DNA of 64,000 nucleotides from CAADGL01 sp964643885 (GTDB taxonomy: Bacteria; Planctomycetota; Phycisphaerae; UBA1845; Fen-1342). The stretch lies in contig CAZXUI010000009.1 in assembly GCA_964643885.1 (NCBI GenBank), forward strand, positions 1-64,000, in the 5' to 3' direction. The notes beneath the pieces were generated by a model that had not been told where the DNA came from, ran no database searches, and was given only the letters and a program-made list of their open reading frames with translations. The position numbers and the translations under genes were made by a program. Below, in pieces: positions 35,524 to 45,762 of this stretch (the stretch's first letter is position 1; each line of letters starts with the position of its first letter).

Positions 35524-37884
35524 CTATCGGGCGGGCCGGGCGAGCGGAAGGAGGACGTGCGCGGTGGTGCCCTCGTCGACCTGGCTCTCGAGCCAGATCT
35601 GACCGCCGTGCGCTTCGATGACGCGATGAGCCCGCGGCAGGCCGAGTCCGCGGCGGCGGCCGGCGCGGCGGTGCGAGAAGAAGGGGTCGAAGGCGCGCTG
35701 AAGCACGTACTGTGACATTCCGCAGCCGTTGTCGCGGACGGTGATCTCGACCAGGCCCGCAGCGCGGGCCGCATCGTCCGGGGTCTCGCGCGGCGGGCCC
35801 GCGGGGGCGGGCGAATCGGCGGAGAGATCCAGACGCCAGGTGACCCAGATGCTTCCGGCGCGCTCGGCGACGGCGTCGGAGGCATTCCGAAGCAGCTCGA
35901 AGAGCACGGTGCGGATCTGCCCGCGGTCGACGAGCACGCTCGCGCCGCCGGCGGACTTTGCATCGCGCGGCGCGGCCGGCGTGACGAGCTGGACCGCAGC
36001 GCGGGCGGCTTCGGGCTGCTGGCGCCATTCGGCGCAGAGCGAGTCGAGCAGTTCGGCCACATCGACCGTGGACAGCGACGGCGGCAACGGCTGGGCGAAG
36101 TCCATCAGCTCGCTGACGATCTGGCTGCACTCGTGCGCCTTGCGGTGGATCATTTCGAGCGAGCGGTGGAGCTCGGGGTCGGTGATGACATCCTGGAGCA
36201 TCTGGGCCCGGCCGCTGATGACGGTGAGCGGGCTGTTCAGCTCGTGGCCGGCGCCGGCGGCCATCTCGGCGATCATGGAGAGTGTCCGCGAGCGGAGCAG
36301 CTCGGAGCGCATCTGCTGAAGGCGGCGGTTGGTCTCGGCCAGATCGTCGGAGAGGCGCCGCACGGAGGCCTGCGCGTTGACGCGGGCGATGGCGAGCGCG
36401 ACGCTGCTGAGAAAGGCGCGCAGCTCGCCCTGTTCACAGGTCAGGCGGGTCGGTTCGTCGACGGAGGAGGCGTAGACGATTCCGCCGGCGACGGTGCCGT
36501 CGTAGACAATCGGCAGGAGCCAGCACTCTCCCTCGCCCAGCTCGCGCGGGGCGATGCCGAGCATGGCCCGCACGGCTGGCGGGAGTGGAAAGACGCTCGC
36601 GCCGCGCCAGTCGGTGCCGGTGCGCCACTGGTTGACGTCGTCGGGGACGGACTGGGTGGCGGACTGGATTCGCTCGGCGCCGTCGGTGAGCCAGCAGACG
36701 TCGACGACCTGGGCCGTGTCGCGGATGCCGAAGACGGCGAGTCGGTCGCGCTGAAGGGCGCGGACGGCGGACTGGGCGATTGCGGCGACGAGGCTGGCCA
36801 TGTCGGACCAGGCGGTCAGATGCTGGTCGATGCTCGTGAGGGCGGCAAAGTAGCGGGCGGCCGCGGCGAGCTGGCGGTTCTTGGCGACGAGCTCGGTGTT
36901 GAGCCGGCCGAGCTCTTCGTTGGCCCGCAGGACGGAGCCGAAGTAGAGCTGCTCGGTCGACTGCGAATCGATGCCGAGCAGATCGCTCTCGGCCGCGACG
37001 TCGCGGACGAGATCGCGGACGACGGTTTGCAGGGCGGGCTCGCCGAGGCCGAGGCGGCCGGCGAGCTCCTGGGCGGATTCGTAGAAGACGAAGTTGCCGG
37101 AGTAGCCCAGGCGCTGCTCCCGTGCGAGGACGTCGGCAAGCTGGACGATGCTGATGAGAGTCGGGCAGGAGACGCTGGAGGGGAGCGCGTCGGGCGTCAG
37201 GTGATGGAGCCAGATGACCTCGCTGAGCGAGCGCGGCAGGCCCCAGCGTTCGGCGATGTGGCGGCCGGCGACGGTATGGTCGATGCCGAGCACGTTTCGT
37301 TCGCAATCGGCGATGGCGCCGCGGGTCTGGTCGGCGAGGGCGACAATGCGGGCGTAGGCTTTCGGAAAGACGGCGTCGAGCGCGATTTTGCCGAGGTCGT
37401 GGAGCAGGCCGGCGACGAAGGCCTCCTCGGGCTCGATGCGCCACTGCGGCAGGGCCGCGGCCAGGCGGCGTGCGGCGCAGGCGACGGCCAGTGTGTGGCG
37501 CCACAATTCAGGGCGGTTCAAGCGGGCGGTGTCGCCCGTGCCGGCGTCGGAGAACCAGCGGAAGATCTTGACGGCCAGGGCGAGGCTGCGAATGCGGATG
37601 AAGCCGAGCAGGACGACGGCCCGGTCGATGGTGGCGACGCGCTCGCGGGCGCCGGTGGCGGGAGCGTTGGCGACGGAGAGGACCTTGGCGACGAGGGCCT
37701 GGTCGGCGCGGAGAAGTTCGACCAGGTCGGAGGCGCTGCTGTCGGCGCTGGACGCGACCTGAAGCAGGCGGATGGCGATCGGCTCGATCGTGGGCAGCGT
37801 GTCGAGGCGCGACAATCCGATCTCGGGTGCGGAGGCAGGCGACCGAGTCGGGCTGGGCGTCGGCGACAGGCTGACCTCACTCAC
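35524..37884 (-). CDS. HDOD-GAF hybrid sensor histidine kinase
   Basis: A 786-residue cytoplasmic protein. An N-terminal HDOD domain (about 20-240) has TLPTIEPIAIRLLQV and FVAGLLHDLGKIALD. A GAF-like domain follows (about 340-500). A HisKA domain has the phospho-acceptor in AGAGHELNSPLTVI, and a HATPase domain shows LLRNASDAV and VRDNGCGMSQ. The G2 loop reads RRRGLGLPRAHRVIEAHGG. No transmembrane helix is visible, so the signal is likely internal. The ATG at 37884 overlaps the end of the response-regulator gene by 8 bp, so the pair is co-translated. Confidence 0.93.
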   Translation of the reverse strand: MSEVSLSPTPSPTRSPASAPEIGLSRLDTLPTIEPIAIRLLQVASSADSSASDLVELLRADQALVAKVLSVANAPATGARERVATIDRAVVLLGFIRIRSLALAVKIFRWFSDAGTGDTARLNRPELWRHTLAVACAARRLAAALPQWRIEPEEAFVAGLLHDLGKIALDAVFPKAYARIVALADQTRGAIADCERNVLGIDHTVAGRHIAERWGLPRSLSEVIWLHHLTPDALPSSVSCPTLISIVQLADVLAREQRLGYSGNFVFYESAQELAGRLGLGEPALQTVVRDLVRDVAAESDLLGIDSQSTEQLYFGSVLRANEELGRLNTELVAKNRQLAAAARYFAALTSIDQHLTAWSDMASLVAAIAQSAVRALQRDRLAVFGIRDTAQVVDVCWLTDGAERIQSATQSVPDDVNQWRTGTDWRGASVFPLPPAVRAMLGIAPRELGEGECWLLPIVYDGTVAGGIVYASSVDEPTRLTCEQGELRAFLSSVALAIARVNAQASVRRLSDDLAETNRRLQQMRSELLRSRTLSMIAEMAAGAGHELNSPLTVISGRAQMLQDVITDPELHRSLEMIHRKAHECSQIVSELMDFAQPLPPSLSTVDVAELLDSLCAEWRQQPEAARAAVQLVTPAAPRDAKSAGGASVLVDRGQIRTVLFELLRNASDAVAERAGSIWVTWRLDLSADSPAPAGPPRETPDDAARAAGLVEITVRDNGCGMSQYVLQRAFDPFFSHRRAGRRRGLGLPRAHRVIEAHGGQIWLESQVDEGTTAHVLLPLARPAR

Positions 37885-38476
37885 AAACCAGTTCCATGAT
37901 CCTTTTGACGAGCTGCTCGATGCTGAAGGGCTTCTGGAGGAAGCCGTCGGCTCCGCACTTGAGCAGTTCGTCCACGTCCTGCCGATTCACGACGCCGGAG
38001 ACGATGATGATCTTCACGCTGCTGAGGCTCGGGTCTTCGCGGATGCGCCGCACGACCGCGTTGCCGTTGATGTCCGGCAGCATGTAATCGAGCACGATCA
38101 CGTCCGGACGGAATTCCTTCGTCCGCAGGCCGGCGTCGAAGCCGTTCGCGGCCGTCTGGACCTCGAAGCGGCCGTCGCGTTCGAGCAGCTCCATGAGCAT
38201 CTCGACGATGGCGGGGTCGTCATCGACGACGAGCACCCGCCGCTTGCCGAGCTCGAGCTGCTCGAGCGGGATGTTGTTCTCCTTCATGAACTGAATCAGG
38301 CTCTCGCGCGGAATTCGCCTGAAACGGGAACCCGGGACGCGAAAGCCCTTCAGCTTCCCGCTGTCGAAGCAGCGGATGACGGTCTGCTGGCTCACCTGGC
38401 AGATTTCGGCGACTTCGCCGGTCGTGAAGACGCTCTTCTGAAGGCGGGCGGTGTCTTGCTCGGCTTGTTTTCCCAT
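37877..38476 (-). CDS. Response regulator with N-terminal helix-turn-helix and C-terminal receiver
   Basis: A 199-residue protein with reversed domain order. An excisionase/MerR-type helix-turn-helix (FTTGEVAEICQVSQQTVIRCF, then GFRVPGSRFRRIPRESL) is followed by a receiver domain (RRVLVVDDDPAIVEMLM, phospho-acceptor in VIVLDYMLPD, then IIIVSG and the FLQKPF lysine). It is probably phosphorylated by the kinase encoded next. ATG 38476 is preferred because the G-rich ribosome binding site abuts ATG 38485 too closely; that ATG would add 3 residues. Confidence 0.9.
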   Translation of the reverse strand: MGKQAEQDTARLQKSVFTTGEVAEICQVSQQTVIRCFDSGKLKGFRVPGSRFRRIPRESLIQFMKENNIPLEQLELGKRRVLVVDDDPAIVEMLMELLERDGRFEVQTAANGFDAGLRTKEFRPDVIVLDYMLPDINGNAVVRRIREDPSLSSVKIIIVSGVVNRQDVDELLKCGADGFLQKPFSIEQLVKRIMELVCE

Positions 38477-38502
38477 TTTACCCATCTCCCCCCTTTTATC
38501 GG

Positions 38503-38531
38503 ATTATACGCGAGATTTGTTTGACTGGCAA
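38503..38531 (-). promoter_or_regulatory. Sigma-70-type promoter of the regulator-kinase operon
   Basis: On the minus strand, TTGCCA (38531-38526) and a perfect TATAAT (38508-38503) are separated by exactly 17 bp. The transcription start would be about 20 bp upstream of the regulator ATG. It is the best promoter in the window. Confidence 0.75.
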
Positions 38532-38566
38532 AGAAATGAGCAAAATCGCGCCGCAGACGGGGAAAA

Positions 38567-40411
<1,845 letters not shown>

Positions 40412-40478
40412 CGTCCGGGATTATAACGATCCTGGGAGGGGGCGGGCGGGATTCGGGAACGGCGTGAAATGCCCTAAC

Positions 40479-40484
40479 TATAAT
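40479..40484 (+). promoter_or_regulatory. Perfect -10 element upstream of the prepilin-like genes
   Basis: TATAAT 147 bp before the ATG at 40631; no good -35 is seen 17 bp upstream. The implied leader contains a perfect hairpin at 40574-40591 with arms AATTCGT and ACGAATT around a CGAA tetraloop, which might affect translation. Confidence 0.4.
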
Positions 40485-40630
40485 TGCGTTGGAAGGTTAT
40501 GGAGACGCAGGGTTGGGTGAGGATTGCGCTTGCGTTCTGCGGCTGGGGCGGTCAAAATGAGGCCATCTTCGGCAATTCGTCGAAACGAATTCTTGAGCCC
40601 GGATCTCGGAGGCTGGGTGAGAGGTCCAGA

Positions 40631-41530
40631 ATGAGCGCGCCTCGACGCCGTCGGTGTTGGCTCCCGACGGGGGGCTTCACGCTGGTCGAGTTGCTGGTGG
40701 TGATCGGCATCATCGGCCTGCTCGTGGCGGCGCTCACTCCCACTCTTCGTCTCGCCCGCTCGCACACGAACGTCTCGACCTGTCTTTCGAATCTGCGCGG
40801 TCAGGGTCAGGCACTGCTGGCCTACGCTTCGGAGAATCAGGGCCGCATGCCGCCGCGCATCCTGGCGCGCGACTTCGCGACGATGAGTGAGTTCCGGCTG
40901 ATCAACGCGATCCTGGCCGCTTACCTGGGCGTCCCGTTTCCGCTGGACAAGGACGGCATCCCGGTTCCGACCGGTATCTGGCGCTGTCCCGAAGTGCCGC
41001 CGGGAATGGACCAGGAGCGCTGGACGCACGTCGGATATCTGCACTACGCGCCGAACCGATACCTGTTCGACGTGGTTCGCTACTCGCCGGTGACGGACAC
41101 GATTGCGATGTTCTCGGGGATCACGGCGGCGTGGGAGACGCCGTTCCGCGTTCAGGGCTGGCGGCAGATGGACCGGGTTCGCCGCCCGTCGGACGTGATC
41201 TCGTTCATCGATAATGTGAACTACTTCGACACGTCGCACAACCATCGCGAGGCGCGGCAGAGCGTCGGGCTCAGTTGCGAGACCGTGTACGACCCGGGCG
41301 GCGAGGCCTGCGGCGACAACCGCGGCAGTCACGAGGCGGTGGCGGCGCGGCCGGCATTGTTTCTGGACGGCCGCGCGGTTGCACTTTCGAACTCTCCGGA
41401 CTACTGGCAGGATCAAAAAGTGATCTGTCAGCAGCGTGGCGGATATCTGATCGAGATGTTCCAGCGCGAAGTGACGCACTTTCTGTGGTTCGTCGAGCCC
41501 GAGCACATGCTGGGGCTCCCCACCGAGTGA
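40631..41530 (+). CDS. Prepilin-type exported protein with H-x9-DG-like C-terminus, paralogue 1
   Basis: A 299-residue protein with a type IV prepilin/pseudopilin leader: GGFTLVELLVVIGIIGLLVAAL follows a short basic N-terminus, with cleavage expected before Phe and methylation after it. The C-terminal part has CGDNRGSHEAVAARPALFLDGRAVAL, the H-x9-DG-like motif typical of Planctomycetota prepilin-like proteins. They are thought to be exported by a type II/IV pilus-like machine. ATG 40631 is used; the upstream extension has no homology. A close paralogue follows 107 bp downstream. Confidence 0.88.
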   Translation: MSAPRRRRCWLPTGGFTLVELLVVIGIIGLLVAALTPTLRLARSHTNVSTCLSNLRGQGQALLAYASENQGRMPPRILARDFATMSEFRLINAILAAYLGVPFPLDKDGIPVPTGIWRCPEVPPGMDQERWTHVGYLHYAPNRYLFDVVRYSPVTDTIAMFSGITAAWETPFRVQGWRQMDRVRRPSDVISFIDNVNYFDTSHNHREARQSVGLSCETVYDPGGEACGDNRGSHEAVAARPALFLDGRAVALSNSPDYWQDQKVICQQRGGYLIEMFQREVTHFLWFVEPEHMLGLPTE

Positions 41531-41637
41531 GCTGTCCGCCGCCTGTCCGCATCATTCGCTGGTCCGGCCGGTTCGGGTCTGTGTTCAGGTGGACGTCGGC
41601 GACCGTTCGCGTGCTGAGGGAAAGGGACGGCCGCCAC

Positions 41638-42528
41638 GTGAGAGCAACTCAGCCCCCCCTTCGTGACCGCTGCGCCTTTACGCTGATCGAGCTGCTGGTG
41701 GTCGTCGCGATCATCGCGCTGCTGCTGGGCATCCTGCTGCCGTCGCTTTCGACCGCCCGGTCGAAGGCGCGGCTGACGTACTGCCAGGCGAATCTGCGCA
41801 GCCAGGGAAGCGCCGTGCTCGCCTATGCGACGGAGTATCGCGGGGCGCTGCCGCCGCGCTACGTCGAGGCGATTCACTTCGAGGGCACGGATTTTCTGCT
41901 GATCAACCACGTGCTGGCCGATTTTCTGGGCATGCCATTCGAGAAGCCCGACGTCGGCTTCGCTGCGCCGACCGGGATCTTTCGCTGTCCGGAGGTCGGC
42001 GTGGGCGAGCAGGAAGAGGAGCGCTGGACGCACTCGGGCTACCTGCATCATGCGCCGAATCGCTGGCTGTTCAACCGCGTGTTCTCAACGCCCAACAGCA
42101 CGCAGGTGTTCGCCGACGTGCCGGGCGGGTGGGAGCCGACGCACGGCGGCGGGCAGTGGCGGCTGCTGGAGCGCATCTCGCGACAGAGCGAGACGGTCGC
42201 GCTGATGGACAATGTGAACTACCTCGAGCCGGCCCACTCGCACCGCGAAGGCCGCGAGAGCATCGGCTATTCGTGCGAGATTCTCTTCGATCCGGCCGAC
42301 GAGCTGTGCGGCGACAATCTCGGCAGCCACGAACGCGAGGGGCAGCGGCCGGCCGTCTTCGTCGACGGACACGCTGCGGCGCTGCCGATCTCGCGCGAAT
42401 TCTGGCAGGACCTGCCGGCGGCGTACCGCGGCCCGGATGGAAGCGTGCAGAGCTTCTATGAACAGGAAGTGCGGCGCCTGATCTGGTTCGTCTCTGCGCC
42501 CGAGCCGGGCGGCGGCGGGGGCGACTGA
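41638..42528 (+). CDS. Prepilin-type exported protein with H-x9-DG-like C-terminus, paralogue 2
   Basis: A 296-residue paralogue of the preceding protein: CAFTLIELLVVVAIIALLLGILLPSL is the prepilin leader, GYLHHAPNRWLF corresponds to GYLHYAPNRYLF, and CGDNLGSHEREGQRPAVFVDGHAAAL is the C-terminal motif. By eye the two share about half their residues. GTG 41638 is the most plausible start, with AAAGGGA upstream; GTG 41611 is an alternative. The pair suggests tandem duplication of one pseudopilin-like surface protein. Confidence 0.85.
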   Translation: MRATQPPLRDRCAFTLIELLVVVAIIALLLGILLPSLSTARSKARLTYCQANLRSQGSAVLAYATEYRGALPPRYVEAIHFEGTDFLLINHVLADFLGMPFEKPDVGFAAPTGIFRCPEVGVGEQEEERWTHSGYLHHAPNRWLFNRVFSTPNSTQVFADVPGGWEPTHGGGQWRLLERISRQSETVALMDNVNYLEPAHSHREGRESIGYSCEILFDPADELCGDNLGSHEREGQRPAVFVDGHAAALPISREFWQDLPAAYRGPDGSVQSFYEQEVRRLIWFVSAPEPGGGGGD

Positions 42529-42551
42529 GCGCTCCGGCCGGCGGGCCGGCG

Positions 42552-43250
42552 TCAGCGTCGGACGACGATCGTCTGGCCGACGCTGTGGGCGAAGCGCTCG
42601 TCGCAGAGGCCTTCGATGGCGGCGGCGACGTCGTCCGGGGCGAGGGTCTGCTCGGCCGGAAGATCCGGGAATGCGCTGCGGAGCATCTGGGTTTCGACAG
42701 CGCCGGGCGCGACGGCGAAGACGCGGATTCCGAGGGGCTTTCCCTCTGCGGCGGTGGCGAGCGTGAAGGTGTTCACCCACGCTTTGCAGGCGCCGTAGAC
42801 GGAGAACCCGGGAAACGGGTCGAAGGCGGCGATGGAGGAGATGTTGACGATGACGCCGCTTCGCTGTTGCCGCATGACCGGCCAGACGCGCCGCGTCAGG
42901 TAGAAGACGGAGGCGACGTTCGCACCGATCGACGCGTCGAAGTCCTGGTCGCTCGTCTGGTCGACGGGGCGCAGCGACGCGGTCCCGGCATTATTGACCA
43001 GCACGTCGATGCGGCCGAAGCGCTGCACGGCCCGCTCGATCAGCGACTCGGCCCCGGATCTGGTCGAGACGTCGGCCGCGACGGCTTCGCAGGCGGCGCC
43101 GAGGGCGCGAATCCGCGCGGCGGCCTGCTCGAGCCGGTCGGCCCCGCGGGCGGCGAGGACGACGCCGGCGCCGCGGCGGGCGGCCCGCTCGGCGGTGGCC
43201 AGGCCGATTCCGCGGCTGGCGCCGGTGATCACCCAGATGCTTGTGGACAT
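42552..43250 (-). CDS. Short-chain dehydrogenase/reductase
   Basis: A 232-residue classical SDR. The cofactor motif is TGASRGIG at residues 9-16, NNAG near residue 85, and the catalytic Tyr and Lys are in YGACK near residue 150, with NISS before it. The substrate cannot be inferred. AGGAGGA 7 bp upstream of the ATG at 43250 gives a strong start. It shares its strand with the transporter that ends at 43291 upstream and may be co-transcribed with it. Confidence 0.9.
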   Translation of the reverse strand: MSTSIWVITGASRGIGLATAERAARRGAGVVLAARGADRLEQAAARIRALGAACEAVAADVSTRSGAESLIERAVQRFGRIDVLVNNAGTASLRPVDQTSDQDFDASIGANVASVFYLTRRVWPVMRQQRSGVIVNISSIAAFDPFPGFSVYGACKAWVNTFTLATAAEGKPLGIRVFAVAPGAVETQMLRSAFPDLPAEQTLAPDDVAAAIEGLCDERFAHSVGQTIVVRR

Positions 43251-43290
43251 GCCGGAATCCTCCTGCGGCGGTGCTGCGCGCCGCGGCCGC

Positions 43291-44136
43291 TCAGCGCTGC
43301 GTGTGAACCGTGTCGCCCCAGCCGCGGTGCTCCTGGAGCGGGTCGATCCGCAGATAGCGCGACAGATAGTGTACGCCGATGTAGAAGGGGATGGTGTCGA
43401 GCAGCGCGGCGATGAACTTGAAGGCGTAGCCGGTGGCGATGTAGGTCAGGAGCTGCGGCCAGACGGTTTGTCCGGGGGCGAGCGGTAGGGCGTGGGCGTA
43501 GAAGTGCGTGATGAGGATGACGGCGACGGTGTCGACGAGCTGGCTGACCATGGTGGAGCCGTTGTTGCGCAGCCAGAGGTGCTTACCGCGGGTGGCCTTT
43601 TTCCAGAAGTGGAAGACGTAGACGTCGACGAACTGGGCGGCCATGTAGGCGATCATCGAGGCGGCGACGGCGCCGAAGGCGAGCGATTTGACCTGCATGA
43701 AGGTCCAGCCGGTTTCGACGAAGGCGCGTTTTTCGGGGTCCCAGGCGGGCTGGGGCGGGAATCCGGTGACGGGGTCGGGCTCGCCGAAGCCGGGCAGGAC
43801 GCTGCCCAGCCAGAGGATGAAGACGACCCAGAGATTCAGCAGCAGGCCCACGAAGACGACGAAATTGGCGCGGCGGCGGCCGTAGAACTCGCTGATGAAG
43901 TCGGTGCACAGGAAGGTGAGCGGGTAGGGGAGCACGCCGACGGCGACGGCGAAGACGAGCGTCCGCTCGTCGGGTGTGCCTTCGGCCAGGGTCAGCTCGT
44001 AGAGCTTGATGAAGCGAGTGATTCCGAGGATGTTGAGCATCGCCAGGGTGCCGAGAAAGAGGCCGGCGAAGATGAGGAAGACGCGCTCGCGGCGTTCGTG
44101 CAGTTTCTCGTCGATGAAGTCGTAGGGCAGAGACAT
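43291..44136 (-). CDS. Queuosine precursor transporter (YhhQ/QPTR family)
   Basis: A 281-residue membrane protein with about six hydrophobic helices and the family signatures VGVLPYPLTFLCTDFISEFYGRRRAN, then SLAFGAVAASMIAYMAAQFVDVYVFHFWKK, NNGSTMVSQLVDTVAVILI and ATGYAFKFIAALLDTIPFYIGV. These transporters import the queuosine precursors preQ0 or preQ1. The N-terminal loop after the second helix is longer than in E. coli YhhQ (about residues 100-130). ATG 44136 is chosen because homology starts there; the frame upstream is repeat sequence. Confidence 0.9.
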   Translation of the reverse strand: MSLPYDFIDEKLHERRERVFLIFAGLFLGTLAMLNILGITRFIKLYELTLAEGTPDERTLVFAVAVGVLPYPLTFLCTDFISEFYGRRRANFVVFVGLLLNLWVVFILWLGSVLPGFGEPDPVTGFPPQPAWDPEKRAFVETGWTFMQVKSLAFGAVAASMIAYMAAQFVDVYVFHFWKKATRGKHLWLRNNGSTMVSQLVDTVAVILITHFYAHALPLAPGQTVWPQLLTYIATGYAFKFIAALLDTIPFYIGVHYLSRYLRIDPLQEHRGWGDTVHTQR

Positions 44137-44404
44137 GGCGGGAGAGCGTATGGACGGCTGGGGGGGAGCGTCAATCGGCGGGCGGGGGGAGACGCGCGCT
44201 CCGCAGGGCGCGGGCAACGGAGCCGCGTCCGTAGGAGAGCGGGCTGGGGGTGAGGCCCTGCCCGCGCAAGCGCCAGATGACATCCACGTTTCTCTGGCGC
44301 TGGTGCGCTGCGCTCAGGTGTGCGCGCTTCGGCGTGTTCACCCCGGACACTGTGTGTCCGGAGTGGACGCGGGAAACGCGTTCGAATTCGCCCGCTCCCT
44401 TACC
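44137..44404. repeat. Intergenic palindrome mosaic
   Basis: Carries part of the gatccgagccgcgaccgt module family, a hairpin with arms CCGGACAC and GTGTCCGG around TGT at 44343-44361, and a GCTCCCTTACC edge next to the IS remnant. No gene seen. Confidence 0.8.
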
Positions 44405-44958
44405 AGGCTGTCGAAAGAGCTGGAACAACAATTGCTTCTCGCTCGTTTCATGAGTAAACACCCCGCGCGGGTTCAGGCAGGAGCGAGCGATGAGCGGATT
44501 TCGGGAGCCGGAGCAGAGTCGTGAGCAGTTGGTGTTGTGGCCGACGCGGCTGCGAGGAGCATCGCGAGCGGATGCGGGAGCGGATGAATAGCGCGGAGGG
44601 CCGGGCGATTTATAAGCGCCGCAAGGAGACGGTCGAGCCGCGCTTCGGGCAGATCAAGCGGGGGCTGGGCGTGCGTCGGTTCCTGCGTCGCGGGATCGAG
44701 AAAGTCCGCACCGAATGGAGCCTGGTCTGCACGGCGATCAACCTGAGCATCCTGATGCGGCACTGGAAGGAGGTGCTACCGGTGTTGTAGCGGCCGCCCG
44801 CGGCCACCACCGTAGCCGCCCACGCCGGAGCCACGAACAACACCGAATCGAGCCGACCACCCCGACCCGAACCCCCCCGCGGCTGATCGCAAACAGCCCC
44901 CTCAGCCGCCTCGCGACACCCCACCCGAAAGCACAACGGCGAAGTAAATCGACAGCCT
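44405..44958. mobile_element. Internally deleted IS1182-type element
   Basis: Terminal inverted repeats AGGCTGTCGAAA (44405-44416) and ATCGACAGCCT (44948-44958) bound a 554-bp remnant. Inside are both ends of an IS1182-family transposase with the middle missing. The same terminal repeat occurs on the 131-bp elements at 9485 and 47145, suggesting these are non-autonomous derivatives. Confidence 0.75.
44490..44790 (+). pseudogene. IS1182-family transposase, central deletion and frameshift
   Basis: From ATG 44490 the N-terminus reads MSGFREPEQSREQLVLWPT, the typical IS1182 start. About 60 bp later the sequence switches frame to the C-terminal end: RERMNSAEGRAIYKRRKETV, EPRFGQIKRGLGVRRFL and EWSLVCTAINLSIL. 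Full transposases of this family are about 450-500 residues, so roughly 350-400 residues are missing, including the DDE residues apart from the last motif. It cannot be functional. Confidence 0.85.
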
Positions 44959-45762
44959 CGTCAGGGAGCTGGCCATCCGGGCAGCGCCCCCCCGCGCCCA
45001 CGCGCCGAAGCGCACGCACCTGAAACCCACAACCCATCGCCAGAAATAGGGGAATGTCACCCAACGCCCGCGCACGGCGCGCAGCGCGCGATCCGGGCAG
45101 CAAAAGGAACGGCCGGCCCCCGCGCCGGCCGACGATGGCGATGCGCGGCTCTTAGCGGCGGCTCGACCCGAACGGGGCAGGCCGGTCCGGCCGCTGCTCG
45201 ACGCTCCGCGGGCTGCTGCGTCAAGGCGGCTGTAGGACGCACCGCTAACGCATCGCACCTATTCCATCTCGCTCCGGCGCCGCTGCGGTCGGAGGAGCGC
45301 AGCGGCACCGGACCTATCAAGCGGGAACCGGGGGAATCGTCACGATCGGCCCCGGTTCCGTACTGGACCGGCCGCAGGGGAGGACGCGGACCGGCCGAAT
45401 TCTCAGGCCGCCAGGACGCGAGCCGCACCGCGACGCCGAAAGGCCTCGCGCGCCGGGCACGCGCCACGTCTCGCTCCATCCCTTCCTGTGCTACGGCTTT
45501 CGCCGGCCGACTCGAATGACCGGCAGTCTGACATGTCCCGCCGTCACCAGCCATCCTCCATCCGCGGCCGCAACCCCGACACGCACAGCGCCGCGCGGCG
45601 CTGCATCACGACGGGGCACGCTCGCGGGCAGGACGATCGGCGACGAACACCTTTCCAGCGGAAAGGTCACCCAGCCCAACTTGCACAGACATGCGCTTGT
45701 GACAACCACCGAGCCGGCCCGCTAATTCCGGCCCACGGCGGGATTCTGTATCATGCCCCGGC
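44959..45762. other. 800-bp intergenic region, no gene recognised
   Basis: No convincing coding frame, repeat family or RNA. A 73-residue frame on the minus strand (45491-45709) contains GGWLVTAGHV, reminiscent of trypsin-like proteases, but nothing else supports it. This may be decayed DNA next to the IS remnant. Confidence 0.5.

Noticed and set aside
45491..45709. Trypsin-like GGWLVTAGHV motif on the minus strand
   Set aside because: The frame is only 73 residues, with no catalytic Asp or Ser and no good start.
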